Below are positions 1-9,775 of a stretch of 64,000 nt of DNA, piece by piece. Every line of letters begins with the position of its first letter. Positions within the stretch are counted from its first letter, which is position 1. A program made the position numbers and the translations under genes. Source of the stretch: Gerris lacustris (lineage: Eukaryota > Arthropoda > Insecta > Hemiptera > Gerridae); assembly GCA_951217055.1 (NCBI GenBank), contig OX578279.1, positions 31,398,173 through 31,462,172 of the forward strand, written 5' to 3'. The notes below the pieces were generated by a model that made no database searches, was not told the DNA's origin, and was given only the letters and a program-made list of their open reading frames with translations.

Positions 1-289
1 GAAAGCTGCTTTGGCAATAAAAAAAAATTTTAACAATTTACGTGGAGAGACTATTTGTGTTATCCATTATCTCATTTGTTTTGTAGACGACAACCACAAT
101 CACAATAAGACCAATGTCCACTTAACGTTAGATACACGTCGGATTTATTCCAGCTATTAGCGAAAATATAAAAATAATGATTAAGTGAAATGAGTCACCC
201 ATTTGATTATTTGAAGTAGGATTTCAATTATTATTCACGAAGCTAGTTTCTTGGAAAGTTCAAGAAAACGTCTCCACAATAAAATGGTC

Positions 290-1280
290 AATTATTTTTA
301 TCTACTTGCGGCAGCAAAATGAGGCATTATTGAACTGATTTCGGACAGAGAAATGTGATTTTACGGCCTAGGCTTTGAGATAAGGAAAAATGTTGCTGCC
401 TAGGCAGCGAAATAAATTTTTATTGTTATTATGTTGGCAATAACAGTTTATAAGTTATCTCTATCTTATAACATTATACATTATAGTTCAATAAGTAATA
501 AATAACTAATAAATAAACGTTTAAATAATAAAATAATTTGTTTATATTTGTTAATGAAATGATAGAGAATGAATAATAGATCTTTTATTAAAAAAATAGC
601 GGAGTCACTGGCTACACTGCAGCTTCATGTAAACATCCAACATCCATAATATTATTATTATTGAAGTCATTCTAGATTAGACTAGCTACTTTTCTTGATT
701 TATCCTAGTTACTTCTTTTCTTCTAAGCAATAGAAGATATCTATAATTCTTTTAGCAATTTGTTAGTAAAAATATAAATAAATATTTTATATTGCGTGCA
801 TTATTCATTCAGAAGTTTTGTGTGTTATAAAAACGTATGTTTTGTATTTTGTTGTTATAGATTCAGTTTGCTATTCACTTATTGTTATTATTCCTAAGCT
901 TCTTATTTGATTTCTTTATGAACATTAATTTTAATTAATACATATGTTATTATCTTAATATTATAACATAGTAACTACAAAGAGAAGACCATTTTTGTTA
1001 TTCCTTTATAGTAACTACGTTATTATATTAATAAAGATGGTACATTAGCAGTCTCATTTTTCTGCCACCCGTAGATAAAATATTGTATGCAAAGGAAACA
1101 CGTCTGCCTCGTTTATTCATTGCCTGAACAGGTAAATGTATCAAATAGGTAAATTACTTGCCTCGGCTTCGCCTCGGCAGTTAATTATCATAGCCTGCCC
1201 TCGCTTTCGGCTCGGAGGCTAATCTAATCACTCGTCAGTATAATTCCATTTTGCTGCCTAGTTACATAAATATAACTATT
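290..1280 (-). repeat. Left inverted arm of element F
   Basis: Reverse complement of the arm at 2989-4030 and of the solo copy at 54012-54935. Landmarks are the outer end near 300-325, a GCTGCCTAGGCAGC palindrome near 388-403, a GC-rich cluster of GCCTCGGC-type direct repeats near 1160-1220, and the inner end TTTTGCTGCCTAGTTACATA near 1247-1270. Similarity is high over most of the length, with small indels. Confidence 0.8.
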
Positions 1281-1365
1281 TAATAAAGTGAGAGGGGAAA
1301 AAATAGAAACAACCTCAAAATATATGATCAACTCGATAAACGTCAAAATAAAAATCTATAATAAT

Positions 1366-1370
<5 letters not shown>

Positions 1371-1404
<34 letters not shown>

Positions 1405-1431
1405 TATTATATTATATATATAAAAGTCAAC

Positions 1432-1464
<33 letters not shown>
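1371..1464. repeat. Microsatellites (TA)n and (GT)n
   Basis: An alternating TA run (about 1371-1400, continuing as imperfect TTA/TA to about 1422) is followed by a (TG)n run at about 1434-1464, immediately before the first tandem unit of the F core. Open frames here translate only to runs such as CVCVCV or IYIYIY and are not genes. Confidence 0.95.
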
Positions 1465-1468
<4 letters not shown>

Positions 1469-1470
1469 TT

Positions 1471-2895
1471 CTTTATACAAATCTACAGTTTTAGCCCGAT
1501 TTTGATGAAAATTTGCACACTTGACCTTCAAAGCAAGGAAGAAATCAAGGTCTACATGAATTTTCGAAATTTAAATTTTGGTACCCTGGGGTACGGGGTA
1601 CAAGTAATGAATACCCTTCATGATGCATATCGTTGAAAAGCTCTTTAAGAGTAAAGTAATTGTTCTTATGTACACTTTTGTCATATTTTCATTTAGGAGG
1701 GGGGTAAAATGGAAAAATATAGCTATATCTTATTTGTTCTTTATACAAATCTAGAGTTTTAGTCCGATCTCGATGAAAATTTGCAGACTAGATCTTTAAA
1801 GCAAGGGGAAAATCAAGGTCTACATAAATTTTTGAACTTTAAATTTTGGTACACAGGGGTACGGGGTACAAGTAATGAATACGGGGTCAAAGTAATGAAT
1901 ACCCTTCGTGATGCATATCGTTGAAAAGCTCTTTAAGAGTACAGTAATTGTTGTTATGTGTAGTTTTGTCATATATTCATTTAGGAGGGGGGTAAAATGG
2001 AAAATATAACTATATCTATATATAAAAAGAAGAGTGTCTATATGAGAGAAAGTCTTTTATACAAATCTACAGTGTTATCCCAATTTTTTTTTATGCATTT
2101 TTACACTTTCTTTCTTCCAAACAAGGTGAAGGTCACTGCCTACATGATTTTCCGAAATTAAAATTTTGGTACACAGAGGTACGGGGTACAAATGTCAAAG
2201 TAATGGATACCCTTCATGATGCATATCGTTGAAAAGCTCTTTAAGATTACATTAATTGTTGTTATGTACAGTTTTGTCATATGTATTTTCATTTAGGAGG
2301 GGGTAAAATGGAAAAATATAGCTATATCTTATAAAAAAGAAGAGTGTCTGTATGAGGGTATGTCTTTTATACAAATCTACAGTTTTATCCCAATTTGATG
2401 AATATTTACTCACTTTCCCTTCAAAGCAAGGGGGAGGTCACTGTCTACATGAATTTTCGAAATTTAAATTTTGGTACAAAGGGGTACGGTGTAAAAATGT
2501 CAAAGTAATGGATTCCCTTCATATCATGCATATCGTTGAAAAGCACTTTAAGAGAAAAGTAATTGTTGTTATGTACAATTTTATTTAGGAGGGGGTAAAA
2601 TGGAAATTTATAGCTATATATGTATATAAAAATCAACATGTGTGGGTGTATGTTCTTTATAAAAATCTACAGTTTTAGTTCGATGTCGATAAAAATTTGC
2701 CCACTTGAACTTCAAAGCAAGGGGAAAATGACAGCCTACATGAATTTTGGAAATTTAAATTTGGTACACAGGGGTATGGCACAAGTAATGAATACGGGGT
2801 CAATGTAATGAATACCATTGATGACGCAAAAGCTCTTTAAGAGTAGAGTAATAGTTTTTATGTATTGTTTTGTCATATTTTACTTTAGGGGGGGG
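1471..2895 (+). repeat. Five tandem units in the core of element F
   Basis: Units begin with CTTTATACAAATCTACAGTT-like sequence at about 1471, 1739, 2053, 2363 and 2653, giving spacings of 268, 314, 310 and 290 bp. Each then carries TTCAAAGCAAG, an AAATTTTGGTAC/GGGGTACGGGGTAC block, a stretch like ATGCATATCGTTGAAAAGCT with CTTTAAGAG, and AGGAGGGGGTAAAATGGAAA. Units differ by substitutions and small indels, for example a duplicated 'GGGGTCAAAGTAATGAATAC' piece in the second. The short open frames at 1436, 2352, 2445 and 2620 are parts of these units. The second half of the unit also occurs in elements C and E elsewhere in the window. Confidence 0.85.
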
Positions 2896-2988
2896 GGGTG
2901 ATTTAGGATATTTTAAAATTAGCTTATCAAAGAATAGGGGGTATAGAAATAGGTGGGAGAGATAGAATCTAGATATTCTTGCATAGTA

Positions 2989-4030
2989 ATAGTTATTTAT
3001 GTAACTAGGCAGCAAAATGGAATTTTACTGACGAGTGATTAGATTAGCCTCCGAGCCGAAGGCGAGGACAGGCTATGATAATTAACTGCCGAGGTGAAGC
3101 TGAGGCAAGTAATTTACCTATTTGACGGCCGAGGCGAAGCCAAGGCAGGCAATGAATAAACGAGGCAGAAATGTTTCCTTTGCTGCCTTGTTGCATACAA
3201 TATTTTATCTACTTGCGGAAGAAAAATGAAGCTGCTAAAATGTTATCTTTATTAATATAACATAGTTAATAACTATGTGTCATATTAATAAAGATAATAA
3301 CATAACATATGTATTAACTAAAATTAATGTTCAAATAAGAAACTTGGGAATAATAACAATAAGTGAAAAGCAAACTCCATCTATAACAACAAAATACAAA
3401 ACACACGTTTATAACACACATAACTTCTGAATGAATAATGCACGCAATATAAAATATTTATTTATATTTTTACTAACAAATTACTAAAAGTATTAAAGAT
3501 ATCTTCTATTGCTTAAAAGAAAAGTAGTAACTAGGATACATCAAGAAAAGTAGCTAGTCTAATCTAGAATGACTTCAATAATAAAAATAAAATGGATGTT
3601 CAATGTTTACATGACGTTACAGTATAGTCAGTGACTCTACTATTTTTTTTAATTAAAGATCTACTAATCATTGAACTTATTTAACAGAATTAACAAATAT
3701 AAACAAATTATTTTATTATTAAAACGTTTATTTATTAAATATTACTTATTTAACTATAATATATAATGTTATAAGATAGAGATAATAGTATAAACTGTTC
3801 TTGCCAAAATAAGAGGTTATGACACGCAGTGGTAAACACTGTTACTTTCTCTGCCTAGGCAGGGAAATATTTCCCTGCCTAGGCAGAGAAAGTATTTTCC
3901 TGATTGTTTTAACTACTTTCCTGCCTGTTTTTAATATTTTAATGACAAATCAGGGAAGTGGTACTTTCCAGCCTAAAAACAGTTAAGTAATGTTTAATTT
4001 TGCTGCCGCGAGTAGATAAAATAATTTTTA
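2989..4030 (+). repeat. Right inverted arm of element F
   Basis: Begins with ATAGTTATTTATGTAACTAGG and ends with TTTTGCTGCCGCGAGTAGAT plus AAAATAATT. It is closest to the solo copy at 54012-54935, which shares start, order and end. It contains GC-rich CGAGGC/GAAGC direct repeats at about 3095-3150, an internal copy of the end motif (TTTGCTGCCTTGTTGCATAC near 3180 and TATTTTATCTACTTGCGG near 3201), and the 50-bp palindrome at 3844-3893. Confidence 0.8.
3844..3893. repeat. Perfect 50-bp palindrome in arm of F
   Basis: The two 25-base halves are exact reverse complements, centred between 3868 and 3869. Each half contains CTGCCTAGGCAG, itself a palindrome. It could form a hairpin or cruciform. 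The corresponding sites in the other arm copies (about 388-403 and 54807-54838) are also palindromic but with different flanking bases. Confidence 0.9.
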
Positions 4031-4076
4031 TGTTTCATTATGGTTGTTTATAAACTTATCTAATTATAATAACATT

Positions 4077-4105
4077 CCGTAGCGAAGCACGGGTACCCAG
4101 CTAGT
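4077..4105 (+). other. Possible Helitron-like 3' terminus
   Basis: CCGTAGCGAAGCACGG can form a 4-bp stem (CCGT/ACGG). A short spacer follows and then CTAG at 4101-4104 with a T after it. This is the layout of Helitron 3' ends (a small GC-rich hairpin about 10 bases before CTRR, inserted next to T). No matching 5' TC end or Rep/helicase coding sequence was found, so it may be a fragment or chance. Confidence 0.3.
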
Positions 4106-6470
4106 TTATAAATATATTTCCTACTATAAGCTAATAAAGGTACTCGCGATTTCATACCCCTGAATGAATTTAAAAACGCTACAATTACAGAGGCTGAACT
4201 AAGTAAACTTCAAGCTATATCAGAAAGATGAGGATTTTAAAAGGAAGTAATCATTTCTCAAAATTGTATGATTAGTTTTATATAAGCCTTGGGATCGTGT
4301 ATGTGTTTACATCGGTTTATCCTCACATTTCATTTACACAAGTGTTGGTTCTCACATTCATCAAAGTATATGTTTTTTTTACCTTCCAAATAGTATTATC
4401 CCTTTGACTTCCTGTTCTAAAACCTATTTGATTTATGATTTGAGTTTTATGCACGGTTATCTCATTGAAATTTATTCGATTTATCGACACTTTGAGAAGT
4501 GTATCCCTGGAAAAAATCGATGAATTTTTCAAAAGCTGAAAGTCTCGAGGAAAAGGTTTCTCTTTTAGTGATTTCGTCCCTTTTACTTGAAGAAAAGAGG
4601 CATCATCCTTGTCGGTGTATTCTAACTGGGGTTGATTTATGAAAAAAAAAGCATATACTTTTTTCCTTGGCCTTCTCCTTCTTCCGAGCTCGATATATAA
4701 TACACAATTTCTTTTATACTTGCCATTCATCAGAACGGTACAGAAGCGACCCGGTAGAAGACGAGTGAGCTCAGGTTGTCCGTGGCGTTCGGTAATTCAT
4801 CAAAAAAAGCTCACAACACAGGTAGCTGGTTACTGAAGAGCAGTAAAAGTACAGCAACACCCCGGCTTACGGACTATAAAAGCCTTCCACGTCTCCGAAA
4901 TGATAAATAATGTATGGAGGTTCTCTTTTGAGTGAGAAGGCCGCTATTGTCAAAGCACTTGCTTCTCCAATATATAATGCGGTTAAATCATGTTATTACA
5001 GCAAAGTCACACGTGTGTGCCTCCATTATTCAATAAGCATCCCCACACCCTTGCACTAGCTCACGCTCTGGCATTGATTTATACACTCCGCCATATTATA
5101 ATCGGCAACCGTATTTTCAAATTAAATTCAGCTTAAAACCAAAACACATCCAATCTCACTTTATTATATATTTATAAATCTTTTTAATATCAGAAAAAAT
5201 TATCTAATTAAATTTTTATCAACTGTAAATTCTGTTAACGGTTTAAGTGGACTAAATCAGTGGGAATTCATTATATGAGTACTATTGTGCGTCAGAATAT
5301 ATGTTTTTAAATTAATATAAAAACAGTAAAAGGTTTTGGTGTCAACCACTTTTTTAGCGGCAAGGGGGGGGGGGGGATGAAGGTAAAATGTATTATTAAT
5401 TAAGTTTTAGGTATTATTGCTTCACACTTCTAACGAAATGCAAGATGTTGCTTGTAATAATGAAGTACTCTCGTGTTTAATTTCCCTCATAGGCGTCTTC
5501 CCTTCGAAGTCTGCATTAAATATTAGCTATTTATGTTTTGTTCTTGAAACAATAAACTAATCAAATTTCATCTTTATGTCTTATTATCACCATAAGTAAT
5601 TTAAATAAAACCCAGGTATAACATCTTGTTTTATATAAAATACTAGTTTACGAATCAGTCGTTCCAAGCAACGACTACTATGTTAAACAAAGTAAGAGGT
5701 TAAACAAGTAGACTAACATGTTAAACATTTTCTGCCTTTCAGAAATTGAGGCAACAATTCATTAGGAAATACTAAAATAAGCTAAGATCTATATACCAGG
5801 TAAATGAGGTATAATGAATGCATATTTCAAAAACCCTCTAAACTCAAAAAGTCTCAAATCCTGTATTTAATCTCTCTATACATTTTTTACTGTTATTTAA
5901 TTATAACATTTAAATTTATAATAAGATACTAAACACGCAACACGTTTAAGCTTTGCAGTGGGGTAGAAACAAAAACCACTTTTCTGATAAAAACTTCTAA
6001 ACAACATTTGCATAAGGTTTTCTTATTTCAATTAGTAACTAGGTTATCTATTTATTTCAATTTTCTCCTTTCAAACTCTTTAATTATTTTTATCCTTCAT
6101 AATCATTTAACTCGTACATCCTCACCTTGCAATTAAACGTGATGATTTTTTACTCATTAAAAACCTTTTTTTTAATATATGTATGAATACTTTTTTATGT
6201 CATCGCTGGTATAATTAAAAAGTTTCAATTACTAGAATATTTTTGAGAGCAAAAAAATTTCAGGCTTATAATTGACTTTGTTACTTATTTTAAACATTCA
6301 GCTTAAGACAGTAATCAACACACATTAACGTATGCACCGAGAAATGCATAGCAATTTTGTAAAACAAGTATAGAAGGAAGCAAAATATTTTAGATATGTT
6401 ATAAATTTTACACTAAGTGAGCAGTCCAAACATGAAAAATATACGGGTTTTTTTAATTATAAAGGAAACA
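4105..6470. other. Stretch with no recognised gene
   Basis: A+T-rich DNA with no supported gene. A minus-strand open frame of 135 codons (4323-4730, ATG start) is lysine/arginine-rich, has no motif I recognise and is probably chance. A TATAAAAG stands at 4875-4882 after a somewhat more GC-rich patch (4640-4900), but no coding sequence follows it. A G-run of about 13 lies at 5364-5376. Confidence 0.5.
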
Positions 6471-6510
6471 TCTGTCAATTAGTGAGGCACTTGGTTTCCT
6501 CACGTCCGAA
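6471..6510 (+). repeat. Solitary family E end
   Basis: CTGTCAATTAGTGAGGCACT followed by TGGTTTCCTCACGTCC matches the family E terminal consensus (CTGCCAATTAGTGTGGCACA, then TAGCTTCCTCRCGTCC) seen at 9155, 31623, 33466 and inverted at 57857. No partner end was found nearby, so this is a remnant. Confidence 0.6.
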
Positions 6511-6651
6511 TTACTGTATACGAATGGGCACGCATGAGTATAAAATAAATTATACCGAGATAGATTTAAAAATATAAGCGTTAAAAATGCCCAAAAGGAA
6601 GCAGTGGGCTTAAAATGTTAAAATTTATTTTGGCTAATCGTCATAAAAATA

Positions 6652-7088
6652 AGTATAATTAATCCATATTTACTGGAGATGTTTCGACTCTTCTTAAGGT
6701 CATCCTTAGTCTTTATTTCTAAATTAACAAAATCATTAAATTAATCAGTTAACGTTGACATAATGGTTAATATAAGTAAAATAATAAATAATATAGAATC
6801 CTATTTTTGAATATTACTACTAAAAAATTACAATAAAATCAAATTAACAAAATGGTATCAAAATTATTATTAACTATTTAATTGATTATAAATTGTATTT
6901 TTATTTTTTTATTTTTACGTAATTAATAATTAATGACGCTTTCCTACGGAGAGAGATTTTGATTTTAAATTCAACCAAACAACACCATATGTATGTATTT
7001 TTTACCAGATTTTGTTATTACTTTTTTGTAGTAATCTTATAGGATTCTATATTATTTATTATGCTCCAGTGAATATGGATTAATTCTA
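6652..7088. repeat. Imperfect inverted repeat, MITE-like
   Basis: The left arm has AATTAATCCATATTTACTGG (about 6657-6676) and, about 100 bases later, AATAAATAATATAGAATCCT (about 6783-6802). The right arm has the same two blocks inverted and adjacent: AGGATTCTATATTATTTATT (about 7041-7060), then CTCCAGTGAATATGGATTAA. The left arm therefore carries an extra 100-bp piece between blocks that are joined in the right arm, either an insertion or a deletion difference. No coding sequence. Confidence 0.6.
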
Positions 7089-7411
7089 CATTTATTTCAC
7101 ACCTTACACCTCATCATCCATTCTCCCAAGTAACCATTAAAATTAAAAAGGTGTTTTCAACGTCTTTTAAAAATATACTCTTCACTAATGCGTGGTTAGA
7201 TTTTTGACAACTAAACTTATCAATTACCTAAGAAGCGATGAAGCATAAACCAATTTTAAGTCTTGCAAAGAAAATTTTACTTTCAAACAGGAAGTAGGTG
7301 CCTATTTCGAACTATAGGAAAGGTAGCACATCCCTTCCCTTAAAAAAGGTAAAATTGTTTGATTTTAAATACTTTGCGAAATAAATATAAATTTACTGAT
7401 TATGTCAAGTT

Positions 7412-7705
7412 ACGTTGGGATAGCCCATGGTAGCTCATTGCAATCAAATACATGGTTATTAGTTATTACATAGAAGGTCCGGGTTCGAGTCCCGACTCCT
7501 GCTAGGGCCCAGGCCCAACGCTCGGTGTTATCACTATATAAATGGCTACCTGCTTATGTGAAATGGTGTCTATCCGGTGGTATACATCAATTGTAAGGTT
7601 TATGGATAATGGAGCGAAACACTAAACCCCTGTCACCCATTACGTGTATAGTTCTATAAGCCCTTTGGCAGATCTAGGCCCACCACAGGATGTTGAGTTC
7701 AGTTA
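7412..7705 (+). mobile_element. tRNA-derived SINE
   Basis: A good RNA polymerase III B box, GGTTCGAGTCC, lies at 7482-7492. A plausible A-box region (TAGCCCATGGTAGCTCA) lies about 60 bases upstream at 7421. The following 200 bases are more GC-rich than the surroundings, typical of a SINE body, and end near 7705 in A+T-rich DNA. The head is not a foldable tRNA: its A-to-B spacing is long and its acceptor stem is absent. No second copy is in the window, so the family assignment rests on the promoter boxes. Confidence 0.6.
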
Positions 7706-8915
7706 AGTTTAAGCAATAATTTAGGGGACGAAAGTATGTATAATTTTGAAAAATTAAGTTTACTTACAACATTGTTTAAAAGAAATATATTCAGTTATTA
7801 GGATGAAAGGAGATAAATAACAAATAATTTATAGCTCCTATATGCATATAAATTATATAACCTTTACCGTCATATTGTAAGACTTATAACAGAAAATCCT
7901 CAAAAGAAGGGCGAAAGATTGCAAGCTAAAATATTTATTATCACTTATTAGGTGGACCATCTAATATCTAGTCATTATTATTAGACACCATAAGAAAATA
8001 AACCTAGAAATAATAGTTTATAAGAAACAAAGAAAAACAAAAAAAAAAATTAAATTATTTACAGAAATACTTTTTTCTAACTATCTTTATAAAACGATTT
8101 ATCACTTATAACTTCTTTTGTGCTAACCTATTCTGTCTTCCGCCTAAACAATTGGTTCTGTACATTTGTACAGTATAACAAGTCAAGAAACAATAAGAAT
8201 TATTTATAAATAAAAAACTAGAATAAGAAATAAGTGGAGCGTTATCAACGTTAAAACTATTCCAATAAAGAAATGCTGAATAAAACACCTTTGTTCAAGT
8301 TAAAAATATTAGAAGCGTTCAGAATCCAGAAGTTATTATTCTATTTTTATAAAAATTGTTCATAATAAAAAAACCTCATGTTGAATAAGATTGAAGGTGT
8401 AAACTCCTAACTATAAAAATTATTTTTAATTCATATTCTACCTCTTACCACTAGTGGTTATCAAATTCGGTTCACAGTAATTAGTGATTTTAAACCGAGT
8501 GGTAAGCCTACACGCAACCTCTCGTATGTAACTAAGGTTGTTTAACGGCATCGCTGGTGACGGTTTGAATTCCAAGAAGGTAAGTAATATTTCACTCTGA
8601 TGATCATATCTGGAAGATGTGTTAAGCGGCTGATCCCTTCATGTTCTGTATTAAACAGGACAAGTATCGGGTTTATCAATGTACTCGTGTACATATACGA
8701 GTATGGAACTTAAATATGGCCTGACTTTGTCATACCGTTAAAAAATAGGTAGGCAGACAAGATACCAAAAAACTTCTATGATATCTAAAAAGACATTTAT
8801 GTTAAAATATGTTTTTAATTTTTAGTGAGAAAGAAAATTCGTATTTATAGTCCAGAAGACAGCGTGCACCATGAGGTACGGACTCACGGTCAAGCTATAA
8901 TTTTGTGTATAAATT
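7706..8915. other. Stretch with no recognised gene
   Basis: A+T-rich and without a credible coding frame. 8444-8506 contains nested short inverted repeats (CTTACCACT with AGTGGTAAG; CGGTT with AACCG) and the 12-bp palindrome ACCACTAGTGGT. These could form a small hairpin but show no further support. Confidence 0.4.
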
Positions 8916-8919
8916 ATTT

Positions 8920-9670
8920 TTTTGGTTTCCCCCAAGAATATATAGTTGGGCAAGTTCGTCCGCGGAACATAAGCTGTTAAAAAAAATAAAACTACGGAGA
9001 GTGGCCATATCCCGCTCATGATGGGGGCAAGGTGATTTTCATAATCCTGAGTAAAATAGTCTGCCTTATTTAGTGTGGCACATAGCTTCCTCACGTCCTA
9101 TAACATGGGAGGAGCTCAAGAAATAAAAAGAAAACTACAGACAAAATTAAGAAAATAAACTGCCAATTAGTGTGGCACATAACTGTTTCGCGTACTTGAA
9201 TGATGTAGTGCTTTTACAACTAATTATTGCCAAATAAATTTAATTTTTCTTCTGAGCTTATCGAAGGAAGCTATGTAATCGATCTGAACAAAAAAACAAA
9301 TCTGTCTCCGAATTCAAGAACTCTAAGACAAAAATCCGTTTCAGACACCAGAGACATTTTTGGTCTTGTGACTCTCAGACGTTCAACTTTTTTGCGAACC
9401 AAGATATCAATATTGAAAACTATTATTCCGATTTGCAACTTTCGAATTTTATAAAGCCATCATCAACAAATATTATTTTACGAGGAGACACAGTTACTTT
9501 GTATTCATTAGACAATAATTGGTTGTAAATGCATAACATCGTTAAAGTATGTAAGGGAACTATGTGCCACACACACTAATTGAAAGAATATTTTTTTAAC
9601 AGGTTATTTGGCAAGCTAGGTCCTATAGACGAACTTTGCCGACCATAAATTCTTGGGGGGCACCAAATAA
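8920..9670. mobile_element. Family E cluster with inverted flanking blocks
   Basis: Two E ends in the same direction lie at about 9055-9100 and 9155-9195. An opposed end at about 9553-9588 (GGAACTATGTGCCACAC) closes a copy of about 430 bp. Between them, 9245-9370 matches the E internal block (TCCGTTTCAGACACCAGAGA, ACATTTTTGG). Outside, CCCCCAAGAATATATAGTTG at about 8930 is repeated inverted near 9635-9660 (CCATAAATTCTTGGGGGG). This suggests a larger symmetric element or two nested insertions. Frames at 8822-9094 and 9227-9454 fall in these repeats and are not genes. Confidence 0.6.
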
Positions 9671-9744
9671 ATTAACTCATCCACAAAATTCTTGGTTGGT
9701 ACACTTTTATGCACTCTATCTCCTTGGGCTATCAGAATAATTAG

Positions 9745-9775
9745 AATACACCCGTTACCTTCGGTAAGCTAGGAA
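9745..9775 (-). repeat. Short family E fragment
   Basis: CCGTTACCTTCGGTAAGCTA matches the E internal signature (GCTTACCGAAGGTAACGG) seen at about 33098, 38930, 51025 and 57345. The sequence can fold as TTACC-TTC-GGTAA. Nothing else of E is recognisable on its flanks. Confidence 0.5.

Larger units (their letters stand above)
290..4030. mobile_element. Fold-back element, family F (complete-looking copy)
   Basis: Two arms of about 1 kb are inverted copies of each other (290-1280 and 2989-4030) around a 1.7-kb core. Both outer ends read inward as a variant of TTTTATCTACTNGCGGCAGC followed by AAAAT. Both inner ends carry GTAACTAGGCAGCAAAATGG. So each arm is itself bounded by inverted 'GCAGCAAAAT' motifs and may be an independent unit; a solitary arm at 54012-54935 supports this. 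No transposase frame was found, so it is non-autonomous or dead. Long inverted arms with tandem repeats recall Foldback-type elements, but the superfamily is not identified. A convincing target duplication was not found. Confidence 0.8.

Noticed and set aside
4323..4730. 135-codon minus-strand frame with ATG
   Set aside because: No recognisable motif and composition like translated A+T-rich DNA. A frame of this length can arise by chance in 64 kb.
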